In this document: positions 44,520 through 53,542 of the stretch, piece after piece
Layout of the letters: each line of letters opens with the position of its first letter
Position numbering within the stretch: position 1 is the first letter of the stretch
Notes under the pieces: generated by a model
The model's database searches: none
The model's input: only the letters and a program-made list of their open reading frames with translations
Told to the model about the DNA's origin: nothing
Position numbers and translations under genes: made by a program
Source: Segnochrobactrum spirostomi
Lineage (GTDB): Bacteria > Pseudomonadota > Alphaproteobacteria > Rhizobiales > Segnochrobactraceae
Direction of reading: 5' to 3'
Assembly: GCF_009600605.1 (NCBI RefSeq)
Contig: NZ_VWNA01000001.1
Span: 2,962,501-3,026,500, forward strand
Length of the DNA stretch: 64,000 nucleotides

Positions 44520-45167
44520 TCACAAGGTGCTCTGCAGCGCCGAGAAGCCGATCCGAACGCGGCGGTTCGGTGCGGCGTCTTCCGTGCGGCTGTCTTTCTG
44601 GACGACGAAGCGCGCGGTCGGGACCGCGAAATAGACGGCGGCGCCGACGGTCCAGCCCGGGCGGATATCGGGAAACAGGCGCAGCGTGATGGCGCCACCG
44701 CCCGCATTCGCGGCGCGTGAGACGCGGTGCAGCGCCCGCTTGGCGCCGCCATCGCCGTAGTCCCAGCAGACATAATCACCGGGCGCCATCTGCAGGCCGT
44801 TCGGTACGCCGCCGATCGTCGCGAAGCGCGAACCGGTGACGCTCTGCAAGGTACCGGTGCCGGACCATCCCAACGCGGCGAAGCCGCTCGGATGCCGATG
44901 GGGATAGGGCCGCAACGCGTCGTAGCCCCAGAACCGCGCACCGACGGTGCACAGTTCGTCGAGCCATCCCCGCACTACGCCATGCTCCCAGGGGTCCAGA
45001 TAATCCGTCTGCCAGGTCCCGAGCCACAGCGCGGGACCGTAATCCGCGTCATAGGCGGCGCCGCCGCGCTCGATCGATGGCCCGTTCTGCGTCAAGAATT
45101 TGGGCTGCAGCAACATGCTCTCGAGGCGCAGCTCGACCGGGATCGTAAGAGGATCGGGGAAGCTCAT
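44520..45167 (-). CDS. Distal tail-type protein (215 aa)
   Basis: 215 residues with an aromatic-rich middle (YGPALWLGTWQTDYLDPWEHGVV; FWGYDALRPYPHRHPSGF) and a beta-rich second half. It follows the tape measure gene directly, overlapping by four bases, so it takes the distal-tail (DUF2460-like) position. No close family is recognised from sequence. Confidence 0.6.
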   Translation of the reverse strand: MSFPDPLTIPVELRLESMLLQPKFLTQNGPSIERGGAAYDADYGPALWLGTWQTDYLDPWEHGVVRGWLDELCTVGARFWGYDALRPYPHRHPSGFAALGWSGTGTLQSVTGSRFATIGGVPNGLQMAPGDYVCWDYGDGGAKRALHRVSRAANAGGGAITLRLFPDIRPGWTVGAAVYFAVPTARFVVQKDSRTEDAAPNRRVRIGFSALQSTL

Positions 45168-48100
45168 GTCGAACGCCCTCGCGTCGCTTTCCGCGCACGT
45201 TGCGTCACCACCGGCGCGTCCCGCATCGAGCGCTCATAGGTCCGCCGATTGCCTTCATCGACGATTTGACGGACCTCCTCTTTGCTCACGCCGGCGTTCG
45301 CGCCGACGGTGATGGACGTGACCGGCGCATAGGTGCCCCAGCCGCCGCCGGCGACGCGGTCGTTCGCCGCCGCCTGAAAGGCCGGGTTGGCGCCGACGGC
45401 AAAGGCCCGCGTCGCCCCGACGGGCCCGCCCTCGGCAAACCCGGTCCGGCCGGCATTGAGCGCGTCGAGGAACGGCAGGTGGCGAGACGCCACCGCCGCC
45501 CGCACGACGAACTCGCCGTCCGAGAGATACGCGGGGATCGAGTCGGACGTGCCGGAGCCCGCGCCGGTCACGCGGCCGCCGCCGGCGAGCTGGGTCGACG
45601 GCTTGCGGTGTGGTAAGGCGAAATCTCCGCCGCCGGTCGAACCCGCCTTCGCCCCGAACAGGTTCCCGAGGCCACCGAGCACGATGCCGAGGATGCCGCC
45701 GCCGCTGTCGCTGCTGCTCTCGCCGGATCCGGAGAGGCTCGACAGGATGGATTGCAGGCCGGAGCCGAACGCCTGCACGAACTGGCTCACGCCCTGTTCG
45801 AGGCCGCCGATGAGCTGGCCGAACGCGTCCTGGGCCTCGCCCGTGGTGGCCGTCGCAGACGTTTGCAGCGTGTCGCCGGCGGCGCCGATGCCGCGGGCGG
45901 AATCGAGCAGCGACGAGGCGCTGCCGCTGAGCCCGCGGCCGAGCGTGCCGAGCCCGCTGGAGGCGTCCCGGGCCGAGCGCGCCAGCGCGTCGACCGCCTC
46001 GGCCGCCGAGCCGCCGCCCTGCGCCGAGCGCAGCCCGAGCGGCTCGACATGCCACGCCTCGTTGTCGAGCGGAAACGACAGCCCGTAGCGCCCCGCATTG
46101 TCGTGCGCCCACGATCGCGCGTCCGCCGACGAATAGGAGAGATCGGCCGCGAGCCCGCGATTGTGGTTCGAGGATCCCGGCGGGGCGACCCATTTGCGCG
46201 CCGCGGACTCGGACCCGTACTTCGCCACCGCGTCGGCCCAGAGCTGCGCCTGGCGCTCCGTCGACCGAAACCCACTGGTGATGCCGATTTTGAGCCCGCT
46301 CGACGACGCATCCGAGATCATCGCCTCGAGGCGACGGCCGAACTCCGGATTGAGCCCGCCCGTGGTCGCCGTCCACGCCGCCGCCTGGGCGCCGGCGGCT
46401 GTCGTGCCCGTCGCCGCCGCTCCGGTGACGCTCCGCGCCACCGCGCCGGGCAGGCCGGCGCCGTTGTCGTTCGCCGCCCGGCTGTTGTCGTTCGCCCCGC
46501 GGCCGCCGCCGAAGAGATCGGCCATCGTCCCGAGATTGGTTCCGAACAACGCGTTTTTGATCGGATTGAGGATCGCGAGCTTCGCGAACGTCTGGATGAG
46601 ATCGGCGACGATCGAATTGATCGTCGTGCGCAGGGTCTCCCAGGAAAGCCCGTTCTGCGCGATCGACTGCGTCAGGTTGTCGAGCGCGCTCGCCCCGAAA
46701 TCGTGCAGGGTCGAATAGGCGTCCTGCTGCCGCTCGAGCGACACGGTGAGGTCCGCCTCGAGCGCCGCATTGGCGCGGTACCGCGCCGCCTCCGACGACG
46801 AGAGGTCGATGCCTTGGCGGCGCAGCTCCTGCTCGGCCTTGAGCGCCGCGAGCGCGCGCTCGCGCGCCGCCGTGCTGGCGCCGACGAGGCTCGTCTCGGC
46901 GCGGAGCTGCGCCAGGCGCTCGTCCTGCGAGGCGAGCATGCCGAGCGCGCGGCCGCGCCGCTCCTCGGCCGCGAGCTGGCCGTAGGCCGTCCGCAGGCCG
47001 TCGATCACCCGCCCCAGCTCGGCCTTCGCGGCGCCTTCGGCCTTGGCGTAGGCGATGAGCAGCGGCCGCAGCTCCTGCTCGACCTTCATCTGCTGCTCGG
47101 CGTCGGCGCGGCTCGTCGCGTCGGACGCGATCGCCGCATTGAGCGCCCGCTGCGCCGCGATGTCGGCCTGGAGCGAGGACGCGCGGGTCTGGTATGTCGC
47201 GAGCCCCTCGGCGAGCGCGCGCTGCCGCGCCGTCTCGATCTGGACGGAGGCCTGCGCCGTGGTGATCTCCTGACCCGTCAGCTCGATCGCCGTGCGCCGC
47301 GCGGTGAGCTCCGCCTGGGTGAGCGGGTCCTGGGCGGTCGCGAGCGCCATGTCGATGCGCGCAAGCGCCTGCGCCTTCTGGCTCGCATCCATCCAGGTCT
47401 GCAGCGCGCGCGTCTTCGCGTCGAGCGCGGCCGTCGCATCGGCGCGCTCGTCGCCGAGGAGGCCGCCGGCGAGACCGGCTCGAAGGGCATTCGAATCCGT
47501 TTCGAGCTGGCGCCGGCGTTGCGCATCCGAGGCGGCCGATGAACCCTGCGCGATCCCGGCAGCCCGTGACGTCGCCGTGTCGCGGGCGGCGGCGAGACGC
47601 GGATCGGCGCGCCCGATGCTGTCGATGAGCTTGTCGCGCAGGCCGGGGTTCGGAATGATCGTCCCGAACGCCTGGTCGAACGGGTTCTGCGCCTTGACGC
47701 CGGCGCCGACACGGGCGCCGAGGGCGCCGGCGATCGAGGATGCCGTGTCAGGCCCGCCGGCCGCCATCTGTCGCGCGGCGAGGATCGGACCGAGCACGTC
47801 CATCGCCGCGCGCGCCTTCTCGACGGTGCCGTCGATGGCGCGGCCCGTCGCGTCCCAGGCGTCGGATGCGCCGCGGGCCACATCGTCCCAGAAACGCGCG
47901 AGCGTGCCGAGCGCCTCGGCGGCGCCGGCGATCCGGGTCTGCAGCGTGGCGAGCAGAACGGTCCGCGCTTCTTCGCCCCGGTTCTGCTCGACGAGCTTTT
48001 GGACGTAGCGCGCCGTCGCACCGTCGATCAGGTGGAGCTGGCGATAGAGGATGTCGGCGCCGGCGGCCGGATCGGAGAAGATCTTCGCGAGTTGGTCGCG

Positions 48101-49288
48101 GGCCTCGTCGGTGGTCGTGCCGAGCGTCGCGCCGAAGTCGCGAGCGATCGCGATGAGCCCCTGGAAATTCCGCGTGCCGATGGTGCCGGTCCGCAGGAAC
48201 GCTGCCTCCATCGCCCGGGCCGAGACGACGGAGACCGATCCGGCCGCCGCGCCGGCGCGGGCCATCGCCTCGAGCTCGGCCGACGACGCACCGAGCGAGG
48301 CCCCGAGCCCGCGCGAGGCGATGTCCACCTCGCGCATCGAACCGACATAATCCGACCACGCCATGGCGCCGGCCACGACCGCCGCCGTCACGCCGCCGGC
48401 GGCCACCCGGGCGGGTGTGAGCACGGACACAAGGGCCTGGAACGTCCCTTTGATCCCGCCGAAGAGCGGGGCAATCTGCGAGCCCTGCTGGACGAGAACC
48501 GTCAGGGGGTTCTGGCCACTCGCCAGCGACACGACGACGTCGTTGAGCTGAAACGAGAGCTGCTGCGCCTGCCAGCCGGCGAGCTTGCCGGTCTTCGAAA
48601 ACTCCTGGAGCCCCTTGCCGGCGGCGCGGGCCGCGACGACGTGCTCGGCGAACGCCGCTTTGGTCCGCCCGATCGCGGCGGTGGCCTGCGCCGACGACAG
48701 CACGCCGTCCTTCTCGGCCTGACGGATCTCGGCGAGCTGCGCGCGGTAGTCGCGGGAGGCGGCATGGAGCGGCACATAACGGCCGCGCAGGGTCTCGGCG
48801 GCGGCCGCCTGCTGGGCGGTGGCGGCGGCGACGGCCCGGGCGCGGGCCTCCTCGTCGGCCGTCGCGGCGGCGAGCGCGCGCTGCCGCGCCTCTTCCTCGG
48901 CCGTGAGCTTGGCCGTCGCGGCGGCGGCCGCGGCACGCTCCCGCGCGATCCGCTCCTGCGCCGCCCGTGCGCGGTCGGTGGCGGCCGTCGTGGCCGTCGT
49001 GGCCGTCGCGACCTTCTGCTCGGCGGTCGCGCTCTGCTCGGCCGACGTGCGCACGGCGGCGTGCGCGGCGGCCTGCGCCGCGGCAGCTTTCGCCGCAGCC
49101 TCGGCCGCTCGGGTCGCCGCCTGGGTGGCCGCCGCGAACTGCCCGAGCGCGGCGCCGAGCGCGGCGGCCTGCGCAGAGGCCGCCTTGGCCTCGGCCGTCA
49201 GCGTGTCGACCGCGTGCGTGGTCGACGTCAGCCCTGCATTCGCCTGGGCCACGTCGGCCGTGACACGCATCGCCAGCTCGAGGGCCAT
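45164..49288 (-). CDS. Tail tape measure protein with M15 peptidase domain
   Basis: 1374 residues. The N-terminus is a long Ala/Gln/Glu coiled coil (about 1-330), followed by hydrophobic segments (GGVTAAVVAGAMAW), more coiled coil, and a Gly/Ser-rich C-terminal part. Near residues 985-1085 lies an embedded D-Ala-D-Ala carboxypeptidase-like (M15/VanY) domain with GFRSTERQAQLW, the zinc motif SNHNRGLAADL (His, Asp) and EAWHVEP (Glu, His). Length sets the tail; the peptidase would open murein on injection. GGAGG lies 6 bases before this ATG; a GTG one codon upstream is less likely. Confidence 0.9.
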   Translation of the reverse strand: MALELAMRVTADVAQANAGLTSTTHAVDTLTAEAKAASAQAAALGAALGQFAAATQAATRAAEAAAKAAAAQAAAHAAVRTSAEQSATAEQKVATATTATTAATDRARAAQERIARERAAAAAATAKLTAEEEARQRALAAATADEEARARAVAAATAQQAAAAETLRGRYVPLHAASRDYRAQLAEIRQAEKDGVLSSAQATAAIGRTKAAFAEHVVAARAAGKGLQEFSKTGKLAGWQAQQLSFQLNDVVVSLASGQNPLTVLVQQGSQIAPLFGGIKGTFQALVSVLTPARVAAGGVTAAVVAGAMAWSDYVGSMREVDIASRGLGASLGASSAELEAMARAGAAAGSVSVVSARAMEAAFLRTGTIGTRNFQGLIAIARDFGATLGTTTDEARDQLAKIFSDPAAGADILYRQLHLIDGATARYVQKLVEQNRGEEARTVLLATLQTRIAGAAEALGTLARFWDDVARGASDAWDATGRAIDGTVEKARAAMDVLGPILAARQMAAGGPDTASSIAGALGARVGAGVKAQNPFDQAFGTIIPNPGLRDKLIDSIGRADPRLAAARDTATSRAAGIAQGSSAASDAQRRRQLETDSNALRAGLAGGLLGDERADATAALDAKTRALQTWMDASQKAQALARIDMALATAQDPLTQAELTARRTAIELTGQEITTAQASVQIETARQRALAEGLATYQTRASSLQADIAAQRALNAAIASDATSRADAEQQMKVEQELRPLLIAYAKAEGAAKAELGRVIDGLRTAYGQLAAEERRGRALGMLASQDERLAQLRAETSLVGASTAARERALAALKAEQELRRQGIDLSSSEAARYRANAALEADLTVSLERQQDAYSTLHDFGASALDNLTQSIAQNGLSWETLRTTINSIVADLIQTFAKLAILNPIKNALFGTNLGTMADLFGGGRGANDNSRAANDNGAGLPGAVARSVTGAAATGTTAAGAQAAAWTATTGGLNPEFGRRLEAMISDASSSGLKIGITSGFRSTERQAQLWADAVAKYGSESAARKWVAPPGSSNHNRGLAADLSYSSADARSWAHDNAGRYGLSFPLDNEAWHVEPLGLRSAQGGGSAAEAVDALARSARDASSGLGTLGRGLSGSASSLLDSARGIGAAGDTLQTSATATTGEAQDAFGQLIGGLEQGVSQFVQAFGSGLQSILSSLSGSGESSSDSGGGILGIVLGGLGNLFGAKAGSTGGGDFALPHRKPSTQLAGGGRVTGAGSGTSDSIPAYLSDGEFVVRAAVASRHLPFLDALNAGRTGFAEGGPVGATRAFAVGANPAFQAAANDRVAGGGWGTYAPVTSITVGANAGVSKEEVRQIVDEGNRRTYERSMRDAPVVTQRARKATRGRST

Positions 49289-50012
49289 CACACACCTCCG
49301 TTGAGGACGCCGAGCGCGCCCTGCTCGAGCGCCTGCAGATCCTCGAAATTCACGCCCTCAGCCCCGAGCCGCCGCATCGCGACGTCGACCGCCGCATAAT
49401 CGAGGCCGATCCAGGTGACGCCGGAGTACCCGGCGATGGACCGCCATTGCGTTCCGAGACGCGTGAACAGCCTCACCGCGGGCCAGAGCTCGACCATCAC
49501 CTCGACCGTCTCCGGATCCGCGTCCGGAACCTCGATAGCGACACCGAGGCGCGCGAACTCAGCGCGCATCTCCTCGTCAGGCGGGGTGGGCTTGGACGGG
49601 TCGGTGCGACCGGTAACCGCGCGTGCCCAGGCCGCGCCGACCTCGATCAGTTTCCCCTGGGGCCGCCTTCGAGCGCCTCGGTCAGGCCGCGATAGGCCGC
49701 AGTGCGGAACCAGCTCCATTCGAGGGCGCGCGCGAAGGTGTCGCGCTCGAACGGAACCGGCTCCTTCTGCGCGTCCACGACCTCGCTCCAGTCGTGCACC
49801 ACGCGATAGAGCAGCTCGTGCTCGCGCTTCTCGCGTTCGTCGGGATCGAGGGCGGCAAGCTCGGCGGCGAGGCCCTGCGCCTCCGAGCGCGGAAGGGCCT
49901 CGAACCGCAGCTTGAAGGATTGCTTGTTGAATTTGCCGGGCCGCGCTTCGTCCGGCACGTCGGCCGAACACGGCCACCAGAACAGATAGCGATCGACGAG
50001 CGTGAACATCAT
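49288..50012 (-). CDS. Tail assembly chaperone GT, made by -1 frameshift
   Basis: The G frame (50012-49650) is joined by a -1 shift at GGGAAAC to a second frame of 120 residues running from LIEVGAAWARAVTG to QGALGVLNGGV. This gives a protein of about 241 residues, the classic gpG/gpGT arrangement of siphoviruses immediately upstream of the tape measure gene. The second frame has no start of its own and ends by overlapping the tape measure ATG. The long form should bind both tape measure and tail tube protein during assembly. Confidence 0.8.
49647..50012 (-). CDS. Tail assembly chaperone G (short form)
   Basis: 121 residues (MMFTLVDRYLFWWPCSADVP... to EALEGGPRGN), the un-shifted product, ending at TGA one codon after the slippery site. 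Typical size and position of gpG-like chaperones between the tail tube and tape measure genes. Either of two consecutive ATG codons may be used. Confidence 0.8.
   Translation of the reverse strand: MMFTLVDRYLFWWPCSADVPDEARPGKFNKQSFKLRFEALPRSEAQGLAAELAALDPDEREKREHELLYRVVHDWSEVVDAQKEPVPFERDTFARALEWSWFRTAAYRGLTEALEGGPRGN
49650..49656 (-). promoter_or_regulatory. Programmed -1 frameshift site G-GGA-AAC
   Basis: In the G frame the codons read AGG GGA AAC TGA, so the heptamer G-GGA-AAC fits X-XXY-YYZ exactly and is followed at once by the stop. Lambda uses GGGAAAG at the same step. A -1 slip continues as CTG ATC GAG (LIE). Confidence 0.85.
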
Positions 50013-50060
50013 GACCTCGCGGGCGACGTGAGAGAGGGCGCGGCGGCGGCCGCGCGGGCG

Positions 50061-50990
50061 TCAACGGAAGGTGAGCGTGAGCTCGTCGTTGCCGGACGCG
50101 GGCCGCAGCATCAGCGGCAGCGTGTTGTTGATGATGGCGTCGGTCTGGCCGTAGGTCGGCCGGCCGATCTGGACCGCCGGCGCGGCGATATCGACGATGT
50201 TGCCGGCGACCATTCCGTGGGTGATCGCGAGCGCGCCCGTCGTCCCCGCCCGGGCGAGCGAAAACCAGTCCTTCGTCCCGATCGCGACCGCCTCGATCAC
50301 CATCGAGCCCGTCGCCGAGCGGTCGGTGATCTCGATGCCCTCGTAGTTCACGAGGCTCCGCACGGTGACGGTGTTGCCCACGTCGATCGAGAGCGATTCC
50401 GCGATCGCCGAGTGGCCGTGGAGGGTCCACACCGGCGTGTTGGCCTTGGAGACCGGCACCGCGGGGAGCCAGGAGGTGAGCGTCACGGACGGGAGCGCAA
50501 CGTCCGCGATCGGCCCGAGCAGGCCCTTGAAGTTGAACTGCAACCTGGGGATCTGCTTCGGCGCGAGATTGAGCGTGCAGGTGCCGCGGGCCCCGAGCAG
50601 CACATGATTGACGCCGTCGAGATTCGCGTAGATCGAAACCGCCTGGAACCCGCTGGAAATCGGATTGTACGCGACGCTCGCGCCCGCGGTGATGACCTCC
50701 GCGAAGGCGCATGCCTTCAGCAGCGGCGCGAGCGCAGGCGGCGTGCCGAGCGTGCCCGAGCCCGAAAGCTCGACCGAGAACTGCAGCTCGTTGTAATTGC
50801 CGACGAGGAGCGCTCCCTGATTGCCGAGATACGGGACCATGTAGTCCCGCTGGATCTCGTCGCCGGCGAGCGGCGTCAGGGTGACGTCGAGCGCCTGGAT
50901 CGCGTTCGCGGCGCCCGTCGGCACGGCGTCCGTGCCGACAGTCGTCTCGACCTTGGCGAGGATCGCCATCTTCTTCCAGCGACGCGCCAT
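50061..50990 (-). CDS. Tail tube / major tail protein
   Basis: 309 residues with a typical tail-tube opening (KMAILAKVETTVGTDAVPTGAANAIQ) and beta-rich body (DEIQRDYMVPYLGNQGALLVG; RLQFNFKGLLGPIADVALPSVTLTSW). It lies upstream of the G/GT chaperone pair, as expected of the major tail subunit. Good length for the family. Confidence 0.85.
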   Translation of the reverse strand: MARRWKKMAILAKVETTVGTDAVPTGAANAIQALDVTLTPLAGDEIQRDYMVPYLGNQGALLVGNYNELQFSVELSGSGTLGTPPALAPLLKACAFAEVITAGASVAYNPISSGFQAVSIYANLDGVNHVLLGARGTCTLNLAPKQIPRLQFNFKGLLGPIADVALPSVTLTSWLPAVPVSKANTPVWTLHGHSAIAESLSIDVGNTVTVRSLVNYEGIEITDRSATGSMVIEAVAIGTKDWFSLARAGTTGALAITHGMVAGNIVDIAAPAVQIGRPTYGQTDAIINNTLPLMLRPASGNDELTLTFR

Positions 50991-50991
50991 G

Positions 50992-51201
50992 TCACTTTCC
51001 TTTCCTGGCCGACGTGGTCACGTCTTCGGTCGGTTCGGCCGCGGGTGTGGGTTCGGCCGGCGCGGGCTCGGCCGGCGAGTCACTGGCGATCGGCGCTGCG
51101 ATCGGCGCCGGCGCCGGCGTCTCGCCGTCCTCGGCGAGCGGCGTGAGGCCACCGGTCTTCGGGTCGTAGAGCCAGCGTCCGCCGCTGGTGGCGATCGTCA
51201 T
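50992..51201 (-). CDS. Small hypothetical tail-module protein (69 aa)
   Basis: 69 residues: a short N-terminal motif (SGGRWLYDPKTGGLTPL) then a Pro/Ala/Glu-rich disordered tail ending SARKGK. It overlaps the upstream gene by four bases and is one base from the tail tube gene. Such small proteins with a WxYDPxTG-like motif recur beside tail tube genes; function unknown. Confidence 0.6.
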   Translation of the reverse strand: MTIATSGGRWLYDPKTGGLTPLAEDGETPAPAPIAAPIASDSPAEPAPAEPTPAAEPTEDVTTSARKGK

Positions 51202-51617
51202 GTCCGGATCTCCCGCGTGGTGCGCCAGGTTTGCACGTACCAGAGGACGCCGTTGCCGGCGGTCGAGGTGGAGGAGCCGGCGAACTCGCAAGGTTCGGCC
51301 GCTTCGTCGTGAGACCAGCCGGCGAGCGCCTTCTCGATCGCGTCGCGATAGGTGTCGACGAGCGAGACGCGCTCGCCGCCCCGGGCGTCGCCGGCGCGGC
51401 GCAGCACGACGGCGACGGCGAACTCGACCTCGACCCGTTGGGCGAAACCCGTCGACAGCCGGTTCCGGGACCCGGTCTCCTCGACCGGGATCACGAAGGC
51501 CGCGCCGTGCGGCGGCGCCGTGCCGGCAGCGAGCGACGCGAGCTTCTCCGCGCCGTCGACCGACGTGAGCGTCGGCATCGCCTCCGCCTCGAGGCGCGCG
51601 ATGACGGCGCCGATCAC
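51198..51617 (-). CDS. Tail terminator-like protein (Gp37-type)
   Basis: 139 residues, similar in size and outline to phage tail terminators/Gp37 proteins: N-terminal helix (IGAVIARLEAEA), central strand QRVEVEFAVAVVLR, and RDAIEKALAGW. The position directly after DUF1320 and before the tube proteins supports the role of capping the tail at the neck. Confidence 0.65.
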   Translation of the reverse strand: MIGAVIARLEAEAMPTLTSVDGAEKLASLAAGTAPPHGAAFVIPVEETGSRNRLSTGFAQRVEVEFAVAVVLRRAGDARGGERVSLVDTYRDAIEKALAGWSHDEAAEPCEFAGSSTSTAGNGVLWYVQTWRTTREIRT

Positions 51618-52033
51618 AGCCAGCCCACCAGGCGCTCGCGCGTGAACGCCGGCGGATCACTCTCGGCGCGCACAGCGCCGGCGGTCGCGTCCGCCTTGAT
51701 GCCGGCGACGTCCGGTAGGGCGAGCCGCCCGGCCGCCGCATCCCGCAGCGCCTGCAGCGCGCCCTGGTAATCGCGGACCACATGATCCGGCGCGCCGTCG
51801 CGGTGCAGCACGTACCGCGCGATCGAGACGGACCACGCGGTGACGATCGCCGGCACCGGCGCGAGCGGCAGCGCGTAGCGCACGCCGACATAGGAATCGA
51901 TCGTCTGCGCCGCGAAGGCGATCGCCGCGGCGACGACGGCCGGATCGGCCACGCCGTCGCGGTCGCGGTCGGCGATAGCGAGGATCTCGTCCTCGCCGGC
52001 CCGGTCGACGATATCGGCGAGCGTGGCGTACAT
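51614..52033 (-). CDS. DUF1320 (Mu Gp36-like) head-tail protein
   Basis: 139 residues with the DUF1320 hallmarks: MYATLADIVDR at the start, AAQTIDSYVGVRYALPLAPVPAIV in the middle, and a C-terminal helix. Gp36 of Mu lies between the major capsid region and the tail genes, and this gene is in the same place. Likely head completion or adaptor function. Confidence 0.85.
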   Translation of the reverse strand: MYATLADIVDRAGEDEILAIADRDRDGVADPAVVAAAIAFAAQTIDSYVGVRYALPLAPVPAIVTAWSVSIARYVLHRDGAPDHVVRDYQGALQALRDAAAGRLALPDVAGIKADATAGAVRAESDPPAFTRERLVGWL

Positions 52034-52036
52034 CGA

Positions 52037-52270
52037 TCACTCCGTGCGCGGTTGCGGCGCGATCGGCCGGGCCGCCTGCTGGCCCCAGAACACGGCCTCC
52101 TGCAGCCGTCGCTTGGCGAGCGTCGCCTCGGCCTTGCCCGGCAGAGCGTCGAGCAGCTCCCACAGCGCCTGCGCGGCGTAGTGGACGCCGAAGACCTCGA
52201 AGGCCGGGCTATCGCCCGCCGCCGGCGGGCCGGCCCTGACCGCTTCGTCGAAGGGCGTCGTCATTTCCAC
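52037..52270 (-). CDS. Small hypothetical head-module protein (77 aa)
   Basis: 77 residues without a recognised family; FEVFGVHYAAQALWELLDALPGKAEATLAKRRLQEAVFWGQQA suggests two helices. It lies 3 bases upstream of the DUF1320 gene. Starts at MEM or MTT are both possible. Tandem repeats lie just before the start. Confidence 0.6.
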   Translation of the reverse strand: MEMTTPFDEAVRAGPPAAGDSPAFEVFGVHYAAQALWELLDALPGKAEATLAKRRLQEAVFWGQQAARPIAPQPRTE

Positions 52271-52317
52271 GACCGCTTCATTTCGAGGACCGCTTCATTT
52301 CGCGGACCGCTTCGCCG
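52271..52317. repeat. 17-bp tandem repeat
   Basis: GACCGCTTCATTTCGMG occurs twice in direct succession (52271-52287, 52288-52304), with a third partial copy. It spans the end of the 89-residue gene and the gap before the next. Possibly recent slippage. Confidence 0.7.
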
Positions 52318-52564
52318 GGGTCGAGGGCGATCCGGAGGCCGGTCCCGCATCGGCCTCCGGATCTGTGCCGTCCCCTCCGAGATCGGGGGCGGCCTCAGCG
52401 GTGACGTCCTGATCGGACAGCGGAACCGCCTGCATATTCGAGGGCGCCGCCGCGATGTGCGACGCCAGCTCGCCCAGCTCGACCAGGGCGGGCGGCACGA
52501 CGGAACCGGCCGCATAGCGGACGCCGTCGTGGAGCACGTGTCGGATCCAGTGATAGACGCTCAT
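52295..52564 (-). CDS. Small hypothetical protein downstream of major capsid gene (89 aa)
   Basis: 89 residues: a structured N-terminal part (MSVYHWIRHVLHDGVRYAAGS, PPALVELGELASHI) and an acidic/Pro tail ending AKRSAK. Similar small genes follow the capsid gene in Mu-like phages (gp35 position). It starts 9 bases after the capsid stop. No function assigned. Confidence 0.55.
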   Translation of the reverse strand: MSVYHWIRHVLHDGVRYAAGSVVPPALVELGELASHIAAAPSNMQAVPLSDQDVTAEAAPDLGGDGTDPEADAGPASGSPSTPAKRSAK

Positions 52565-52573
52565 GGACTGACC

Positions 52574-53503
52574 TCAGATGATCGACTGGAACAGGAACCC
52601 GAGGTCGGGGGCGGCCACGATCTCCCGGACGCTTTCGCCGACGCGGACCCGCACCGAGCCACGCAGGCCCACCTTCGGCTCGTCGAGCGTGCCGGAGACT
52701 TTGGTGCCGAACTCGGCGGTCCACCCGAACGTCGGAGACCCGTCGATCGAGCGGGCCAGCGGATTGAGGGACAGCAGGGCGGCGCTATTGCCCCAGAGGC
52801 GCGTGCGCTGGACGGGCTGACCGGGACGGGCCGCATTGTAGAAGGCCGAGCCGACGACGATCGCGTCGAGCTCGAACAGATCCGCGACCGCCTGGAGGGT
52901 CGCCACGCCCTCCTGCGTCCCCGACGGTCGGATCGAGGCGATGACCTGCGGATTGCGCCGCAACTTGGACCAGCCGGCGCGCCCGATCACCATGACGTTC
53001 GGGTCGGCGACCATGCTGTCCTTCGCGTCGATGACGTTGTCGACCGGGTGCGAGCTGTCGCTGCTCCACTGAGAGGAGCCCGACAAAGTCAGCACGTTCG
53101 ACGTCGGGTAGGTGGACGGGTCGAACGTCATCGCCGCAACCCGCTGCTCGCGCACGAGCATCAGAGTATCGGCGAGGCGCTCGGCGGCGAAGGCGCGGGG
53201 GTCCTGACCCTCCGGCGCGTTGGCGATGTCGTCGTTGGGAACGATGTCGTCGAATCCGAAATCCACGACCGAACCCGTGCGCTCTTCGGTTTCGAACTCG
53301 AGCACGTTCGGTTCGCTTTTGCGGCCCACCCGTCCGTCCGGAATCGTGATCTGCTGACCGAACGGAAAGTAGTTCCACTTGAATTCGCGTTTCGACAACG
53401 CCGGGCCGACGCGAGGAAAAACGCGATCGGCAATAAAGGCCGCGTTTTTATAGGCGATCACGATACCGGTCAGAACCGGATTAACGGGAAACGGGAAGGA
53501 CAT
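52574..53503 (-). CDS. Major capsid protein
   Basis: 309 residues of a Mu-T/HK97-fold type capsid protein: NPVLTGIVIAYKNAAFIADRVFP at the N-terminus, PSTYPTSNVLTLSGSSQWS, the VMVIGRAGWSKLRRNPQVIASI segment typical of this class, and a C-terminal RVRVGESVREIVAAPDLGFLF. The scaffold/protease gene and a cement protein gene lie just upstream. Confidence 0.88.
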   Translation of the reverse strand: MSFPFPVNPVLTGIVIAYKNAAFIADRVFPRVGPALSKREFKWNYFPFGQQITIPDGRVGRKSEPNVLEFETEERTGSVVDFGFDDIVPNDDIANAPEGQDPRAFAAERLADTLMLVREQRVAAMTFDPSTYPTSNVLTLSGSSQWSSDSSHPVDNVIDAKDSMVADPNVMVIGRAGWSKLRRNPQVIASIRPSGTQEGVATLQAVADLFELDAIVVGSAFYNAARPGQPVQRTRLWGNSAALLSLNPLARSIDGSPTFGWTAEFGTKVSGTLDEPKVGLRGSVRVRVGESVREIVAAPDLGFLFQSII

Positions 53504-53542
53504 GCTTGCCTCGTCGCCGGCGGCCGGCGTGTTGGATGCCGA

